64,000 bases of DNA from CAVQCX01 sp963711095 (GCA_963711095.1 CAVQCX010000010.1:124001-188000); one strand, 5' to 3'; shown: positions 1-9,174, counted from the first letter of the stretch. Translations and numbers: made by a program. Notes: generated by a model not told the origin, from the sequence alone.

Positions 1-1
1 C

Positions 2-2740
2 ACCGATGCCGACCATGTCGCCATCCCGGCGCTGCTCGCCACCTCGGCGGTGCACCACCACCTGATCCGGGAGGGGCTGCGTACCCACTCCGGCCTGGTG
101 GTGGAGACCGGTGCCGCGCTCGAAGTCCACCATTTCGCCGTTCTTGCCGGCTACGGCGCGGAGGCGATCAATCCGTACCTAGCCTTCGAGACTGTCCAGG
201 CCATCCTGCCGGCGTTGCCCGAGCAGCTCAACTTCGACGAGGCCCAGAAACGCTATATCAAGGCGGTCGGCAAGGGCCTGCTGAAGGTCATGTCCAAGAT
301 GGGCATCTCCACCTACCAGTCATACTGCGGGGCCCAGATCTTCGACGTGGTCGGGCTGTCGAGCCAGTTCGTCGCCCGTTACTTCACCGGCACCGCCACC
401 ACCATCGAGGGCGTAGGCCTGGCGGAGATCGCCCAGGAGGCCGTGCGCTGGCACCGCGACGCCTTCGGAGACGCCGAGATCTATCGCCAGCACCTCGATG
501 TCGGGGGCGACTACGCCTATCGCCTGCGCGGCGAGGATCATGTCTGGACGCCCGACACCATCGCCAAGCTTCAGCATGCGGTGCGCCGGGACTCCTGGGA
601 GACCTACGAGCAGTATGCGCGTAGCGTCAACGAGCAGAGCGAGCGCCTGCTGACCCTGCGGGGCTTGTTCGAGCTCAGGTGGGCGGACGAGCCGGTGCCG
701 ATCGAGGAGGTCGAGCCGGCTGCCGAGATCGTCAAGCGCTTCTCGACCGGCGCCATGTCGTTCGGCTCCATCTCTTACGAGGCCCACTCGACACTCGCCC
801 GGGCGATGAACGCGATCGGCGGCAAGTCCAACACCGGCGAAGGCGGGGAAGAGCCCGAGCGGTTCAGGCCGCTGCCCGACGGGTCCAGAAACCCCGAGCG
901 CTCCGCCATCAAGCAGGTGGCCTCGGGGCGTTTTGGGGTGACCACCGAGTACCTGGTCAACGCCGACGACATCCAGATCAAGATGGCCCAGGGCGCCAAG
1001 CCCGGCGAGGGCGGGCAGCTGCCGGGGCACAAGGTCAACGCCCAGATCGCGCGGGTCCGCCACTCGACCCCGGGCGTGGCCCTGATCTCCCCGCCTCCCC
1101 ATCACGACATCTACTCGATCGAGGACTTGGCCCAGCTCATCCACGATCTGAAGAACGTCAATCCGCGGGCCCGCATCTCGGTCAAACTGGTCTCGGAGAT
1201 CGGTGTCGGAACGGTGGCCGCCGGGGTCTCCAAGGCCCACGCCGACCATGTCACCATCGCCGGCTGCGACGGCGGCACTGGCGCCTCGCCGCTGACCTCC
1301 ATCAAGCATGCGGGCTCGCCCTGGGAGATCGGCCTGGCCGAGACCCACCAGACCCTGGTGATGAACCGCTTGCGCGGACGCATCGCCGTGCAGGTCGACG
1401 GCGGCATGCGCACCGGCCGCGACGTGGTGATCGGGGCTTTGCTCGGGGCTGACGAGATGGGCTTTGCGACGGCGCCGCTGATCGCCGAAGGCTGCATCAT
1501 GATGCGCAAGTGCCATCTCAATACCTGTCCGGTCGGCGTGGCCACCCAGGACCCGGAGCTGCGCAAGCGCTTCGTCGGCAAGCCCGAGGACGTGATCAAT
1601 TTCTTCTTCTTCGTCGCCGAAGAGGTCCGCCGCATCATGGCCCGCCTGGGTGTACGCCGTTTCAGCGACCTGATCGGCCAGCGCGACCGTCTGGACGTGC
1701 GCCAGGCTATCGCCCACTGGAAGGCCAAGGGACTCGACTACTCGCGCATCCTGGCCAAGCCCGATGCAGGCCCGGGTGTGGCGCTCTTCAACTCGGAGCG
1801 CCAGGAGCACGGTCTGGCGCGAGCCCTGGACCACGAGCTGATCCGCCGCGCCGCTCCCGCCCTGGAGCGTGGCGAGGCGGTGCGCATCGAGGTCGAAGTG
1901 AAGAACTACAACCGCAGCGTCGGTGCCATGCTCTCGGGCCGGGTCGCCGAGCGTTACGGCCATGCCGGCCTGCCCGACGACACCATCTATGTCCATGCGC
2001 GCGGCACCGGTGGACAATCGTTCGGCGCCTGGGTCGCCCGGGGGGTCACCATCGAGCTGGAAGGCGAGGCCAACGACTATGTCGGCAAGGGTCTCTCCGG
2101 AGGACGCTTGGTGGTTTATCCGCCCGCGGATTCGGCCATCGAGCATGCCGAGGACAACATCATCGTCGGCAACACCGTGCTCTACGGTGCCATCTCCGGG
2201 GAATGCTTCTTCCGGGGCGTGGCCGGCGAGCGCTTCGCGGTGCGCAACTCGGGTGCCACGGCGGTGATCGAGGGAGTGGGCGATCACGGCTGCGAGTATA
2301 TGACCGGCGGCGTCGTCGTCTGTCTCGGCGCCACCGGTCGCAACTTCGCCGCGGGGATGTCCGGCGGCGTGGCCTACGTGCTCGACCAGGACGGCGGCTT
2401 CGAGCAGCGCTGCAACCTCGCCATGGTCGAGCTGGAGCCGATCAAGGCCGAGGATGACGCCCTGGAGCGCATCGAGCATCTGGGCGGCGATCTGGAGACC
2501 CACGGGCGGGTCGACATCAGCCGCGACATGACCCGATTCGACGCCATCCGGCTCAGGCAGCTGATCGAGAAGCACTTGCATTACACCAACAGCGAGGTGG
2601 CCAAGCGCATCTTGGAGAGCTGGAGCGAGACGCTCCCGAAATTCGTCAAGGTGATGCCGGTCGACTACCGGCGCGCACTGCTCGAGATGCAGACCAAGCA
2701 GCAGGCAGAGCGTGCCGCCCAAAGCCACGGGAGCCATTGA
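2..2740 (+). CDS. gltB: Glutamate synthase large subunit, 5' truncated
   Basis: NADPH-glutamate synthase alpha chain; transfers the glutamine amide to 2-oxoglutarate in the cytoplasm. The reading frame is already open at base 2, so the glutaminase N-terminal part lies outside the window; about 913 of the usual ~1500 residues are present. The FMN-domain stretch GGTGASPLTSIKHAG is visible, followed by the three cysteines of the 3Fe-4S cluster in CIMMRKCHLNTCPVG, and the C-terminal GXGXG helix domain (GKGLSGGRLVVYPP). The gene ends two bases before the gltD ATG, as expected of a gltBD operon. Identity is secure; only the start is missing. Confidence 0.97.
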   Translation, partial: TDADHVAIPALLATSAVHHHLIREGLRTHSGLVVETGAALEVHHFAVLAGYGAEAINPYLAFETVQAILPALPEQLNFDEAQKRYIKAVGKGLLKVMSKMGISTYQSYCGAQIFDVVGLSSQFVARYFTGTATTIEGVGLAEIAQEAVRWHRDAFGDAEIYRQHLDVGGDYAYRLRGEDHVWTPDTIAKLQHAVRRDSWETYEQYARSVNEQSERLLTLRGLFELRWADEPVPIEEVEPAAEIVKRFSTGAMSFGSISYEAHSTLARAMNAIGGKSNTGEGGEEPERFRPLPDGSRNPERSAIKQVASGRFGVTTEYLVNADDIQIKMAQGAKPGEGGQLPGHKVNAQIARVRHSTPGVALISPPPHHDIYSIEDLAQLIHDLKNVNPRARISVKLVSEIGVGTVAAGVSKAHADHVTIAGCDGGTGASPLTSIKHAGSPWEIGLAETHQTLVMNRLRGRIAVQVDGGMRTGRDVVIGALLGADEMGFATAPLIAEGCIMMRKCHLNTCPVGVATQDPELRKRFVGKPEDVINFFFFVAEEVRRIMARLGVRRFSDLIGQRDRLDVRQAIAHWKAKGLDYSRILAKPDAGPGVALFNSERQEHGLARALDHELIRRAAPALERGEAVRIEVEVKNYNRSVGAMLSGRVAERYGHAGLPDDTIYVHARGTGGQSFGAWVARGVTIELEGEANDYVGKGLSGGRLVVYPPADSAIEHAEDNIIVGNTVLYGAISGECFFRGVAGERFAVRNSGATAVIEGVGDHGCEYMTGGVVVCLGATGRNFAAGMSGGVAYVLDQDGGFEQRCNLAMVELEPIKAEDDALERIEHLGGDLETHGRVDISRDMTRFDAIRLRQLIEKHLHYTNSEVAKRILESWSETLPKFVKVMPVDYRRALLEMQTKQQAERAAQSHGSH

Positions 2741-2742
2741 CG

Positions 2743-4198
2743 ATGGGCAAGCCCACGGGATTCATGGAGTACCCCCGCCAGGACCGCAGCTACGCGCCGG
2801 TCGCGGACCGGATCACCCATTACGCCGAGTTCGTGGTGCCGCTGTCCAGCGACGATGTCAGCACCCAGGGCGCCCGCTGCATGGACTGCGGCATCCCTTA
2901 CTGCCACAGCGGCTGTCCGGTGAATAATCTGATTCCGGACTGGAACGACCTGGTCTATCGCAAGAGCTGGCGCGAGGCGATTGAGGTACTGCACTCGACC
3001 AACAATTTTCCGGAGTTCACGGGCCGTATCTGCCCGGCGCCGTGCGAGGCCGCCTGCACGCTCAATCTCCAGGATGCGCCGGTCACCATTAAGACCATAG
3101 AGTGCGCCATCATCGACCGGGCCTGGGAAGAAGGCTGGATCACGCCCAAGATCGCCAAGCACCGCAGCGGCAAGCGCGTGGCCGTGGTAGGCTCCGGCCC
3201 CGCGGGGCTGGCCTGCGCCCAGCAGCTCGCCCACGTCGGGCACGACGTGGCGGTCTTCGAGAAGCACGACCGGATCGGAGGACTGCTGCGCTACGGCATC
3301 CCGGACTTCAAGCTCGACAAACGGCACATCGACCGGCGCATTGCCCAGATGCGGGCCGAAGGGGTGGAGTTCTACACCAATGCCCATGTCGGTAAGGATG
3401 TGCCGATTCCGAGGCTGAGCGGGGAATTCGACGCGATCGTCCTCGCCGGAGGCTCGGAGGCGCCGCGCGACCTGAGCGTGCCGGGGCGCGAGCTGGAGGG
3501 CATCCATTTCGCCATGGACTTCCTGCGAGCGAGCTCCAAGGTGGTGCAGGGGGTGCGGGGCGCCGAGGCAGGACTGATCAGCGCCGCGGACAAGGACGTG
3601 ATCGTGATCGGCGGCGGCGACACCGGCTCGGACTGCATCGGCACATCCACCCGCCACGGCGCCAAGTCGGTGACCCAGCTGGAGATCCTGCCCAAGCCCC
3701 CCGACAAGGAAAACAAGGATCTGACCTGGCCGCTCTGGCCGAACAAGCTTCGCACCTCGTCCTCCCAGGAGGAGGGCTGTGAGCGCATCTGGTCGGTGGC
3801 GACCCAGGCGTTTCTGGCCGACGCGTCGGGGCAACTGTGCGGTCTGCGCGTCGTGAAGCTGGACTGGGTCCGCAACACCGACGGCCGCTGGCAGATGACC
3901 GAGGTCAAGGGCTCGGAAGCTGGAGCTCAAGGCCGACCTGGTGCTGCTGGCGATGGGCTTCTTGCACCCGGTCCATCAGGGCATGCTCGAGGCCCTGCGG
4001 GTGGACCTCGACCCCCAGGGCAACGTCAGGGCGAGCACGGACGGGGCCAGCGCCTATCAGACCTCGGTCTCCAAGGTCTACTCGGCAGGGGACATGCGCC
4101 GGGGTCAGTCCCTGGTGGTCTGGGCGATCCGTGAAGGGCGCCAGTGCGCCCGCGCCGTGGATGAATTCCTGATGGGCAGCTCCCAGCTGCCACGCTGA
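2743..4198 (+). CDS. gltD: Glutamate synthase small subunit, with one apparent frameshift
   Basis: Beta chain of glutamate synthase; passes electrons from NADPH through FAD and 4Fe-4S clusters to GltB. The N-terminal cysteines CMDCGIPYCHSGCP and CPAPCEAAC, the FAD-binding VVGSGPAGLACAQQL and the NADPH-binding VIGGGDTGSDC are all present. The frame breaks near 3913-3920, after EVKGSE: the expected continuation ELKADLVLLAMGF runs on in the next frame and ends at 4198. One extra base explains it. The ATG at 2743 is preferred over an in-frame TTG at 2737. Both halves are well conserved, so a sequence error is more likely than a dead gene. Confidence 0.93.
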
Positions 4199-4282
4199 GA
4201 AGGGCCCCGTCAGGGCGTCTCCGATCGGGCGCCTTATTGTGTACAATCCGGGCCTTCATTTCCGCTCTCCGGAGGATCGCCC

Positions 4283-5353
4283 TTGGTGGCCGAGCTGAAG
4301 AACGACCGCCTGCTGCGCGCCCTGCTGCGTCAGCCCGTGGATTGCACCCCCGTCTGGATGATGCGCCAGGCCGGCCGCTACCTGCCCGAGTACCGGGCAA
4401 CGCGGGCGCGGGCCGGGAGCTTCATGGACCTGTGCCGTTCACCGGAGCTGGCCTGCGAGGTCACGCTTCAGCCCCTGGAGCGTTTCGATCTGGATGCGGC
4501 GATCCTGTTTTCCGATATCCTCACTGTGCCCGACGCCATGGGGCTCGGCCTGTATTTCAGCGAGGGCGAAGGCCCCCTGTTCGAGCGTCCGGTGCGCGAC
4601 GAGCGCGCCGTCGACGCCCTGGGGATCCCGGACCCCGAGACCGATCTCGGCTATGTGACCGAGGCGGTGCGCACCATCCGCCGGGCGCTCGGGGGGCGCG
4701 TTCCGCTGATCGGCTTTGCCGGCAGTCCCTGGACCCTGGCGACCTACATGATCGAAGGGGGCAGCACCAAGAGCTTCGCCCGTATCAAGGCGATGATGTA
4801 TGACCGCCCCGACCTGCTGCACCGGTTGCTCGAACGCGTTGCCGACGCCGTTACCGTCTATCTGAATGCCCAGGTGGCCGCCGGCGCCCAGGCCCTGATG
4901 ATCTTCGATACCTGGGGCGGGGTCCTGACCCCCAGGTGTTTCGCCGACTTCTCTCTCTCCTACATGGAGCGCATCGTTGCCGGACTCACCCGGGAGGCCG
5001 AAGGCCGGCGGGTGCCGGTGATTCTGTTCTCCAAGGGTGGCGGGCACTGGCTGGGCCGCATGGCCCGGAGCGGCTGCGACGCGCTGGGGGTCGACTGGAC
5101 CACCGATCTCGGCGATGCCAGGCGCCAGGTGGGCGGTGCGGTGGCCTTGCAGGGCAATCTCGATCCTTGCGTGCTCTATGCTTCCCCGGGGCGGATCCGA
5201 GAGGAGGTCGGCGGGGTGTTGGAGAGCTATGGCCGCGGCCCCGGGCATGTGTTCAATCTGGGACACGGGATACATCCGAATGTGGACCCCGAAAACGCCC
5301 GGGTACTGGTCGACGCGGTGCACGAGCTGAGCCCGCCTTATCACGGGGGATAG
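4283..5353 (+). CDS. hemE: Uroporphyrinogen decarboxylase
   Basis: Decarboxylates uroporphyrinogen III to coproporphyrinogen III in cytoplasmic tetrapyrrole synthesis, which here would feed haem and probably bacteriochlorophyll. Both family signatures are present: WMMRQAGRYLPEYR near the N-terminus and GFAGSPWTLATYMIEGG near residue 145. The length of 356 residues is normal. The start is a TTG at 4283 placed 7 nt after GGAGG (4271-4275); an in-frame GTG follows directly at 4286. It lies 84 bases after gltD on the same strand. Confidence 0.97.
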   Translation: MVAELKNDRLLRALLRQPVDCTPVWMMRQAGRYLPEYRATRARAGSFMDLCRSPELACEVTLQPLERFDLDAAILFSDILTVPDAMGLGLYFSEGEGPLFERPVRDERAVDALGIPDPETDLGYVTEAVRTIRRALGGRVPLIGFAGSPWTLATYMIEGGSTKSFARIKAMMYDRPDLLHRLLERVADAVTVYLNAQVAAGAQALMIFDTWGGVLTPRCFADFSLSYMERIVAGLTREAEGRRVPVILFSKGGGHWLGRMARSGCDALGVDWTTDLGDARRQVGGAVALQGNLDPCVLYASPGRIREEVGGVLESYGRGPGHVFNLGHGIHPNVDPENARVLVDAVHELSPPYHGG

Positions 5354-5565
5354 CGGGCAGCTGTCACTTTCCCGCTCGCCGCCATCCACTCGCCCGACGC
5401 CCCCCCGGGCTGCCGCTTGGCCAATGACGTCGAGCCGTTCCTGCGCTTGCACGGCATGCCATAGCTCCCGGTGTGCCGCAGCCCCTCGCCGCGCTGGCGC
5501 AGCTCGCCGAGGACGATTACCCTTTGCCCTACAAGGCCGTCAATCCCCGCGGGGAAAGAGCCTGA
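5354..5565 (+). pseudogene. Possible remnant of a small coding sequence after hemE
   Basis: No intact gene lies here, but two frames read like one protein. In the hemE frame after its stop comes LAAIHSPDAPPGCRLANDV and then EPFLRLHGMP. A one-base shift near 5462 continues as IAPGVPQPLAALAQLAEDDY and then PLPYKAVNPRGERA, ending at TGA 5563-5565. No start codon with a ribosome binding site is visible. I do not recognise the family. It may be a decayed 3' end of a gene or a gene broken by a sequence error; the call rests only on the protein-like composition. Confidence 0.3.
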
Positions 5566-5602
5566 GCCAAAGACCGCCCACGCACCCCAGGACATCTCTG
5601 CC

Positions 5603-6385
5603 ATGAGCGATCAGAATCCCTATTCCGCCCCCAGCTCCAACCTCGAGCGGCAAGCCGACTCCACCGATAGCCTACAAGATCCCCTGGCCGTTCCCGCGGG
5701 CCGGGGGTGGGGCTGGATCGTCTCAGGCTTCGAGTACTTCAAGCGCGCGCCCGGAGTCTGGATCGGGATCATGGTGATCTGGCTGATCATCTCGCTCGCG
5801 CTCGCCTTCATTCCGCTGGTGTCGCTGGCCCTCTCGGTGCTCGGCGCTATCTTCCTCGGCGGCCTGATGATCGGTTGCGGCGAGCTCGATGACCATGGAA
5901 GACTGCGCGTCGAGCACCTGTTCGCCGGATTCAACACCCGGCTCGGGCCCCTGGCTGCTGTGGGTGGACTCTATCTGGCGGGCTCGGTCGGTATCTTTCT
6001 CGTCATGGGGGTACTCGTTGCGCTGGTCGGCGGCCTGGGGTTCCTGGGTGGGGCGACCAGCCCGGACTCGCTGTTAAGCGCGGGCTTCGGGGTGGGACTG
6101 CTGGTGGCGGTGCTCCTTGGTCTGCTGTTGTTTGTCCCATTGCTCATGGCCTTCTGGTTTGCGCCCGTGCTGGTGGTGCGTCACGACCTGCCGGCCTTTG
6201 AGGCCATGCGCTTGAGCTTCACGGGCTGCAGCCGCAATCTGCTGCCGCTCACGGTCTACGGCCTAGCGGCCGCAGGCCTGTCGATCCTCGCCTTGATCCC
6301 CCTGGCCCTGGGCTTCCTGGTGCTCTCCCCGGTCCTGATCGCCTCGATGTATGTTGCCTACAAGGAGATCTATCTGGGGGGGTGA
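5603..6385 (+). CDS. BPSS1780-like multi-pass membrane protein
   Basis: A 260-residue integral membrane protein starting MSDQNPYSAPSSNLE. The polar N-terminal tail of about 45 residues is followed by several long hydrophobic segments (about residues 50-95, 115-150, 155-185 and 220-255), giving five or six membrane spans. The amphipathic stretch FEYFKRAPGVWIGIMVIW at the start of the first span and the conserved FWFAPVLVVRHDL fit the uncharacterised BPSS1780-type family. The function is unknown. An upstream in-frame extension to 5471 is not protein-like, so the ATG at 5603 is used. Confidence 0.75.
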   Translation: MSDQNPYSAPSSNLERQADSTDSLQDPLAVPAGRGWGWIVSGFEYFKRAPGVWIGIMVIWLIISLALAFIPLVSLALSVLGAIFLGGLMIGCGELDDHGRLRVEHLFAGFNTRLGPLAAVGGLYLAGSVGIFLVMGVLVALVGGLGFLGGATSPDSLLSAGFGVGLLVAVLLGLLLFVPLLMAFWFAPVLVVRHDLPAFEAMRLSFTGCSRNLLPLTVYGLAAAGLSILALIPLALGFLVLSPVLIASMYVAYKEIYLGG

Positions 6386-6419
6386 GCTCAAATACGCCCG
6401 GCGGAAGCGGGGCCTCGCG

Positions 6420-6448
6420 TTTGTAAGCGCCTTAAAGGCGCCTACAAA
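6420..6448. repeat. Inverted repeat just after the membrane-protein gene
   Basis: TTTGTA-a-GCGCCTT-a-AAGGCGC-c-TACAAA forms a 14-bp stem with one mismatch and a single-base centre, 35 bases after the stop at 6385. There is no T-run, so it is not a standard intrinsic terminator. It is the first unit of the hairpin block. Confidence 0.6.
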
Positions 6449-6560
6449 ACCGGATGCCGCCCCAAGGCGCCAATCGACTGTTCCAACCACCTACTCGGCG
6501 GTGCGGAGCGGTCGGGGGTGGGTCTGGAGGGACCGTGAGCCGCCTGGGTGAGGCGGAATA

Positions 6561-6585
6561 GAGGAATGTCCGGTGGACATTCCTC
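6561..6585. repeat. Perfect 11-bp hairpin with GGT loop, unit 1
   Basis: GAGGAATGTCC and GGACATTCCTC flank GGT. It is followed by a linker of about 60 bases that recurs after the hairpin at 6693, which shows that the two are copies of one composite unit with diverged stem sequence. Confidence 0.75.
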
Positions 6586-6692
6586 CCGCCGAACGGGTTG
6601 GCCAGGGATGGCGAGCCCTGGACTTGCAAGCCAAGCAGGACAGCTTGGTGCGGGCAAGGCGGCTCCCGAGCCTCCGGGGGTGATGCCGATGA

Positions 6693-6717
6693 GGCGAAGC
6701 GCCGGTGGCGCTTCGCC
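6693..6717. repeat. Perfect 11-bp hairpin with GGT loop, unit 2
   Basis: GGCGAAGCGCC and GGCGCTTCGCC flank GGT. The stem differs from the unit at 6561, but the stem length, loop and downstream linker are the same. That indicates compensatory change or exchange of stem cassettes. Confidence 0.75.
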
Positions 6718-6991
6718 TGGCCGAACGGGCTCGGCACGGATGCCGAGCCCTGGCCTGCCAGCGCAGCAGGAATGCGTAGCGCCAGCAGGGATTCACGGCG
6801 TGTCCTGACAGGCCCAGCCCGGACCGCGTGCCCGCACCGGTCTGCTTCGCGCTCAGATGGTCTTTTCGAGCCAACCGCCGCAACGGTCAACCCTTGCGCG
6901 TCTCCCGGCACGGCTGGGGGAGTGGCGTCGTGGCGACTTCGACCGGGTCTCGGTCGCCGTCCTTGGCGCAGCGTTTCGGGCTTCGCCAACC

Positions 6992-7065
6992 CCCAGCCCA
7001 CACATCCGTGTGCGGGCGTTCGCTGGACTTCCTTTGTCCGCTGGACAAAGGGTTCCGGCTTACCC
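6992..7065. repeat. Direct repeat copy A with two hairpins
   Basis: Contains CACA-tccg-TGTG and CCTTTGTCC-gct-GGACAAAGG, followed by gttccggcttaccc. It is nearly identical to the copy at 7194-7269, differing at a handful of bases; a partial third copy (ctggacaaaaggattccggctcaccc) lies near 7093. Confidence 0.75.
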
Positions 7066-7193
7066 ACTGGATCTTCGGTCCCTCCTCACCCACTGGACAA
7101 AAGGATTCCGGCTCACCCGTGGTGTTGCGGTGGAGGCTTGGATCGATTTGGGGACCTGCCATCCATGGCGCAATCGCGGAGGCTTCGATCGGG

Positions 7194-7269
7194 CCCCAGC
7201 CCGCACATCCGTGTGCGGGCGTTCGCCGGACTTCCTTTGTCCACTGGACAAAGGGTTCCGGCTCACCCC
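7194..7269. repeat. Direct repeat copy B with two hairpins
   Basis: Same structure as copy A with loop ACT in place of GCT. The changed bases lie in the loop or linkers, so the stems are preserved. Its end overlaps the last codons of the minus-strand gene that stops at 7263. Confidence 0.75.
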
Positions 7270-8144
7270 AATTCTGCCAGCAGACGCTCGATCATGCTGC
7301 GGGCCTGGCCCAGATAGGGGCCGCCGAAGAGGTTCAGGTGGTTGAGCACGTGGTAGAGGTTGTAGAGGGTCTTGCGCACCGGGTAGCCAGAGCTCAGGGG
7401 CCAGCTGTCGTGGTAGGCGGCGTAGAATCGGGCCCCGAATCCGCCGAACAGCTCGGTCATGGCGAGATCGGCCTCCCGGTCGCCATAGTAGACCGCCGGG
7501 TCGAAGATCACCGGGTCGCCCGACTCGTCATAGGCTATGTTGCCGCCCCAGAGGTCCCCGTGGATCAGCGAGGGCGAAGGGGAGTGGTCAATCAGCTCGG
7601 GAAACCGCTCCAGCAGCAAGGCCCCGCGGTGCTGCAGCTCTCCGCGATGGCCGTTTCGCGCCGCCAGCGCGAGCTGGAATCCGAGGCGCCGTTCCCGCCA
7701 GAATCGAGTCCAGTCGGTGTCCGGTCTGTTGCACTGGGGTGTGGAGCCGATAGTGTTGTCCCGGATCCAGCCGAACCGCTCCGAGGTGGTCCTGTGCATC
7801 TCGGCGAGCTGACCACCGGCCTTCGCGGCGCTTGCGCTCTGGCCGCTGCCCAGCCGCAGGTGCTCCATGACCAGGTACGCTTGGCCCTCGGCGATGCCGC
7901 AGCACAGCGGGCGGGGCACCCGGATCGTGGCGGTGGCGGCCATCTCCGAGAGGCCCTGGGCCTCGGCCTCGAACATTTCGAGCAGCTCTTCTCGATTGAG
8001 CTTGACGAAGAAGCTGCGCTGCCCGTCGCTCAGGCACAGCGCGGTGTTGATGCAGCCCCCGCCCAGCTCGCGCGGTGGCGAGGGCGCGAAGGGCGCGCCG
8101 GTCAGACGCTCCACATCTTCGGCGATGGTGCTCCAGATCGACAT
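7263..8144 (-). CDS. Fructosamine kinase family protein
   Basis: A 293-residue protein of the fructosamine-kinase/YniA family, which phosphorylates sugar-amine adducts on proteins (protein deglycation) and has an aminoglycoside-phosphotransferase fold. Key stretches are GGGCINTALCL and FFVKLNR (ATP-binding lobe with the Lys), YLVMEHLRLG (hinge), the catalytic loop LIHGDLWGGNIAYD and the metal-binding VIFDPAVYYGDREADLAM. The length is normal. The start lies 3 bases after the stop of the upstream HNH gene, so the two are probably co-transcribed. Confidence 0.92.
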   Translation of the reverse strand: MSIWSTIAEDVERLTGAPFAPSPPRELGGGCINTALCLSDGQRSFFVKLNREELLEMFEAEAQGLSEMAATATIRVPRPLCCGIAEGQAYLVMEHLRLGSGQSASAAKAGGQLAEMHRTTSERFGWIRDNTIGSTPQCNRPDTDWTRFWRERRLGFQLALAARNGHRGELQHRGALLLERFPELIDHSPSPSLIHGDLWGGNIAYDESGDPVIFDPAVYYGDREADLAMTELFGGFGARFYAAYHDSWPLSSGYPVRKTLYNLYHVLNHLNLFGGPYLGQARSMIERLLAELG

Positions 8145-8147
8145 ACG

Positions 8148-8744
8148 TCAGACCTTCAGCATCCGGCGATGCAGCGGGCTGCTGCGGGGAAAATGGGCGC
8201 TGAGGAACTCCATCTGGTCCGCCAGGATGCTGCGCCCCTGCAGGAACACGTACTCTGCGTGGTTGGGTGCGAACGGGATGGCGAGCAGCTCCAAGCCGGC
8301 CTCCTCCGGGCGGCGTCCCGCCTTGTGGCTGTTGCAGCGCACGCAGGCCGTGACCACGTTAGTCCAGTGGTCGGCCCCTCCGCGGCTGAGGGGTGTGACG
8401 TGATCGCGGGACAGGGCGGTCTTGGCGAAGCGTCCCCCACAATACATGCACAGATGGTCGTCACGTTTGAACAAGGTCCGGTTGCTGAGCGGGGGGATAT
8501 AGTCGCCGCGTATCTTGGCCAATGCGCGGCTGTTTCCCTGGGTGGCGACGATCGAGCTCAGATCCACAAACGACCTGCGCCGGGAGACCGTGTTGACCCC
8601 TCCGCGGATTCGGAACAGCATGCTGCCGCAGCTGTATGCTATCTGCCCGAGCAGATGCAGCCGTACCGCGTGGCGATAGTCGATCCACTCAAGCGGCAGG
8701 CCTGCGGCGTCCGTCCGCAGGATCAGTTGGCTCAATTCAGCCAT
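8148..8744 (-). CDS. HNH endonuclease family protein
   Basis: A 198-residue protein with a C-terminal HNH nuclease core: CMYCGGRF, then SRDHVTPLSRGGADHW and TACVRCNSHKAGR. The two CxxC pairs form the usual structural zinc site and the DH plus N form the ββα-metal motif. The N-terminal half (about 100 residues) resembles the stand-alone chromosomal HNH proteins common in proteobacteria. No phage or mobile-element genes lie beside it. The cellular role is not known. It appears to be the first gene of a two-gene minus-strand unit. Confidence 0.88.
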   Translation of the reverse strand: MAELSQLILRTDAAGLPLEWIDYRHAVRLHLLGQIAYSCGSMLFRIRGGVNTVSRRRSFVDLSSIVATQGNSRALAKIRGDYIPPLSNRTLFKRDDHLCMYCGGRFAKTALSRDHVTPLSRGGADHWTNVVTACVRCNSHKAGRRPEEAGLELLAIPFAPNHAEYVFLQGRSILADQMEFLSAHFPRSSPLHRRMLKV

Positions 8745-9174
8745 GCGAGCAGATCCCGATGCCTAGGATAGTCCTGCACGCCCGCGATGCCGGGCGGGCT
8801 GGCCGCCCATGATCATACCGGTATCCTAGGGCCGCGCAAGCGGAGGTTGAGTTGGGGAAGTGCCTGCTGTTCAATGGCCCGGCCTCGCGGTTATGCACAC
8901 TCTATGCGTGACCCGCGCTGCGCCGGTAGATTCCCGGATGTTTTTCCCATGCCGTATGCGGAAAATCTCGCATCTATTTGAAACTAAATGAAATTATGCC
9001 GCCTCGCCCAAGATTTTGCCAATTCAAAGGCGTTTCAGAGCCGGCGGGGCTTGCAGGCATGTTTGAACGCTTCTTCCACAAAGTTATCCACAGGCTCTGT
9101 TAGCAAAGGACCGGGCCTTTGCGGCGTCGGGCTGGTCGGCGTGGCCGCGTCGGTGCGTGCGTCAGGGAGCGCCC
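8745..9174. other. Intergenic region upstream of priA and the HNH gene
   Basis: Divergent promoter region of about 430 bases with no plausible gene. It contains AT-rich patches around 8935-9010, a perfect DnaA box near 9084 and a short inverted repeat GCAAAGG/CCTTTGC at 9103-9122. No strong promoter could be assigned. Confidence 0.5.
9084..9092 (+). promoter_or_regulatory. DnaA box upstream of priA
   Basis: TTATCCACA matches the DnaA consensus exactly. A second weaker match, TCTTCCACA, lies about 12 bases upstream. The pair sits about 90 bases before the priA start. A single box can occur by chance. Confidence 0.4.

Larger units (their letters stand above)
6386..7262. repeat. Gene-free block of mosaic hairpin repeats
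   Basis: No convincing gene is present, although GC bias leaves overlapping open frames on both strands. The block is built from short perfect hairpins, each with a 1-4 nt loop, separated by related linkers. Two units share an 11-bp stem with a GGT loop and then the linker GCCGAACGGG..., ggatg.cgagccctgg. Two later units (6992-7065 and 7194-7269) are about 75-bp near-identical direct repeats, each holding a CCTTTGTCC/GGACAAAGG stem. The last repeat runs into the 3' end of the fructosamine-kinase-like gene. Confidence 0.7.

Noticed and set aside
320..2737. An 805-codon open frame on the minus strand over gltB
   Set aside because: It is the antisense shadow of a conserved GC-rich gene; the plus-strand product is certain and the antisense product has no domain features.
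7001..7269. The direct repeats as a CRISPR array
   Set aside because: Only two full copies about 200 bases apart, repeats far too long and no regular spacers or cas genes.
6432..8771. Long open frames through the hairpin block and over the fructosamine-kinase and HNH genes
   Set aside because: They translate repeats and antisense of known genes; no start signal or family.
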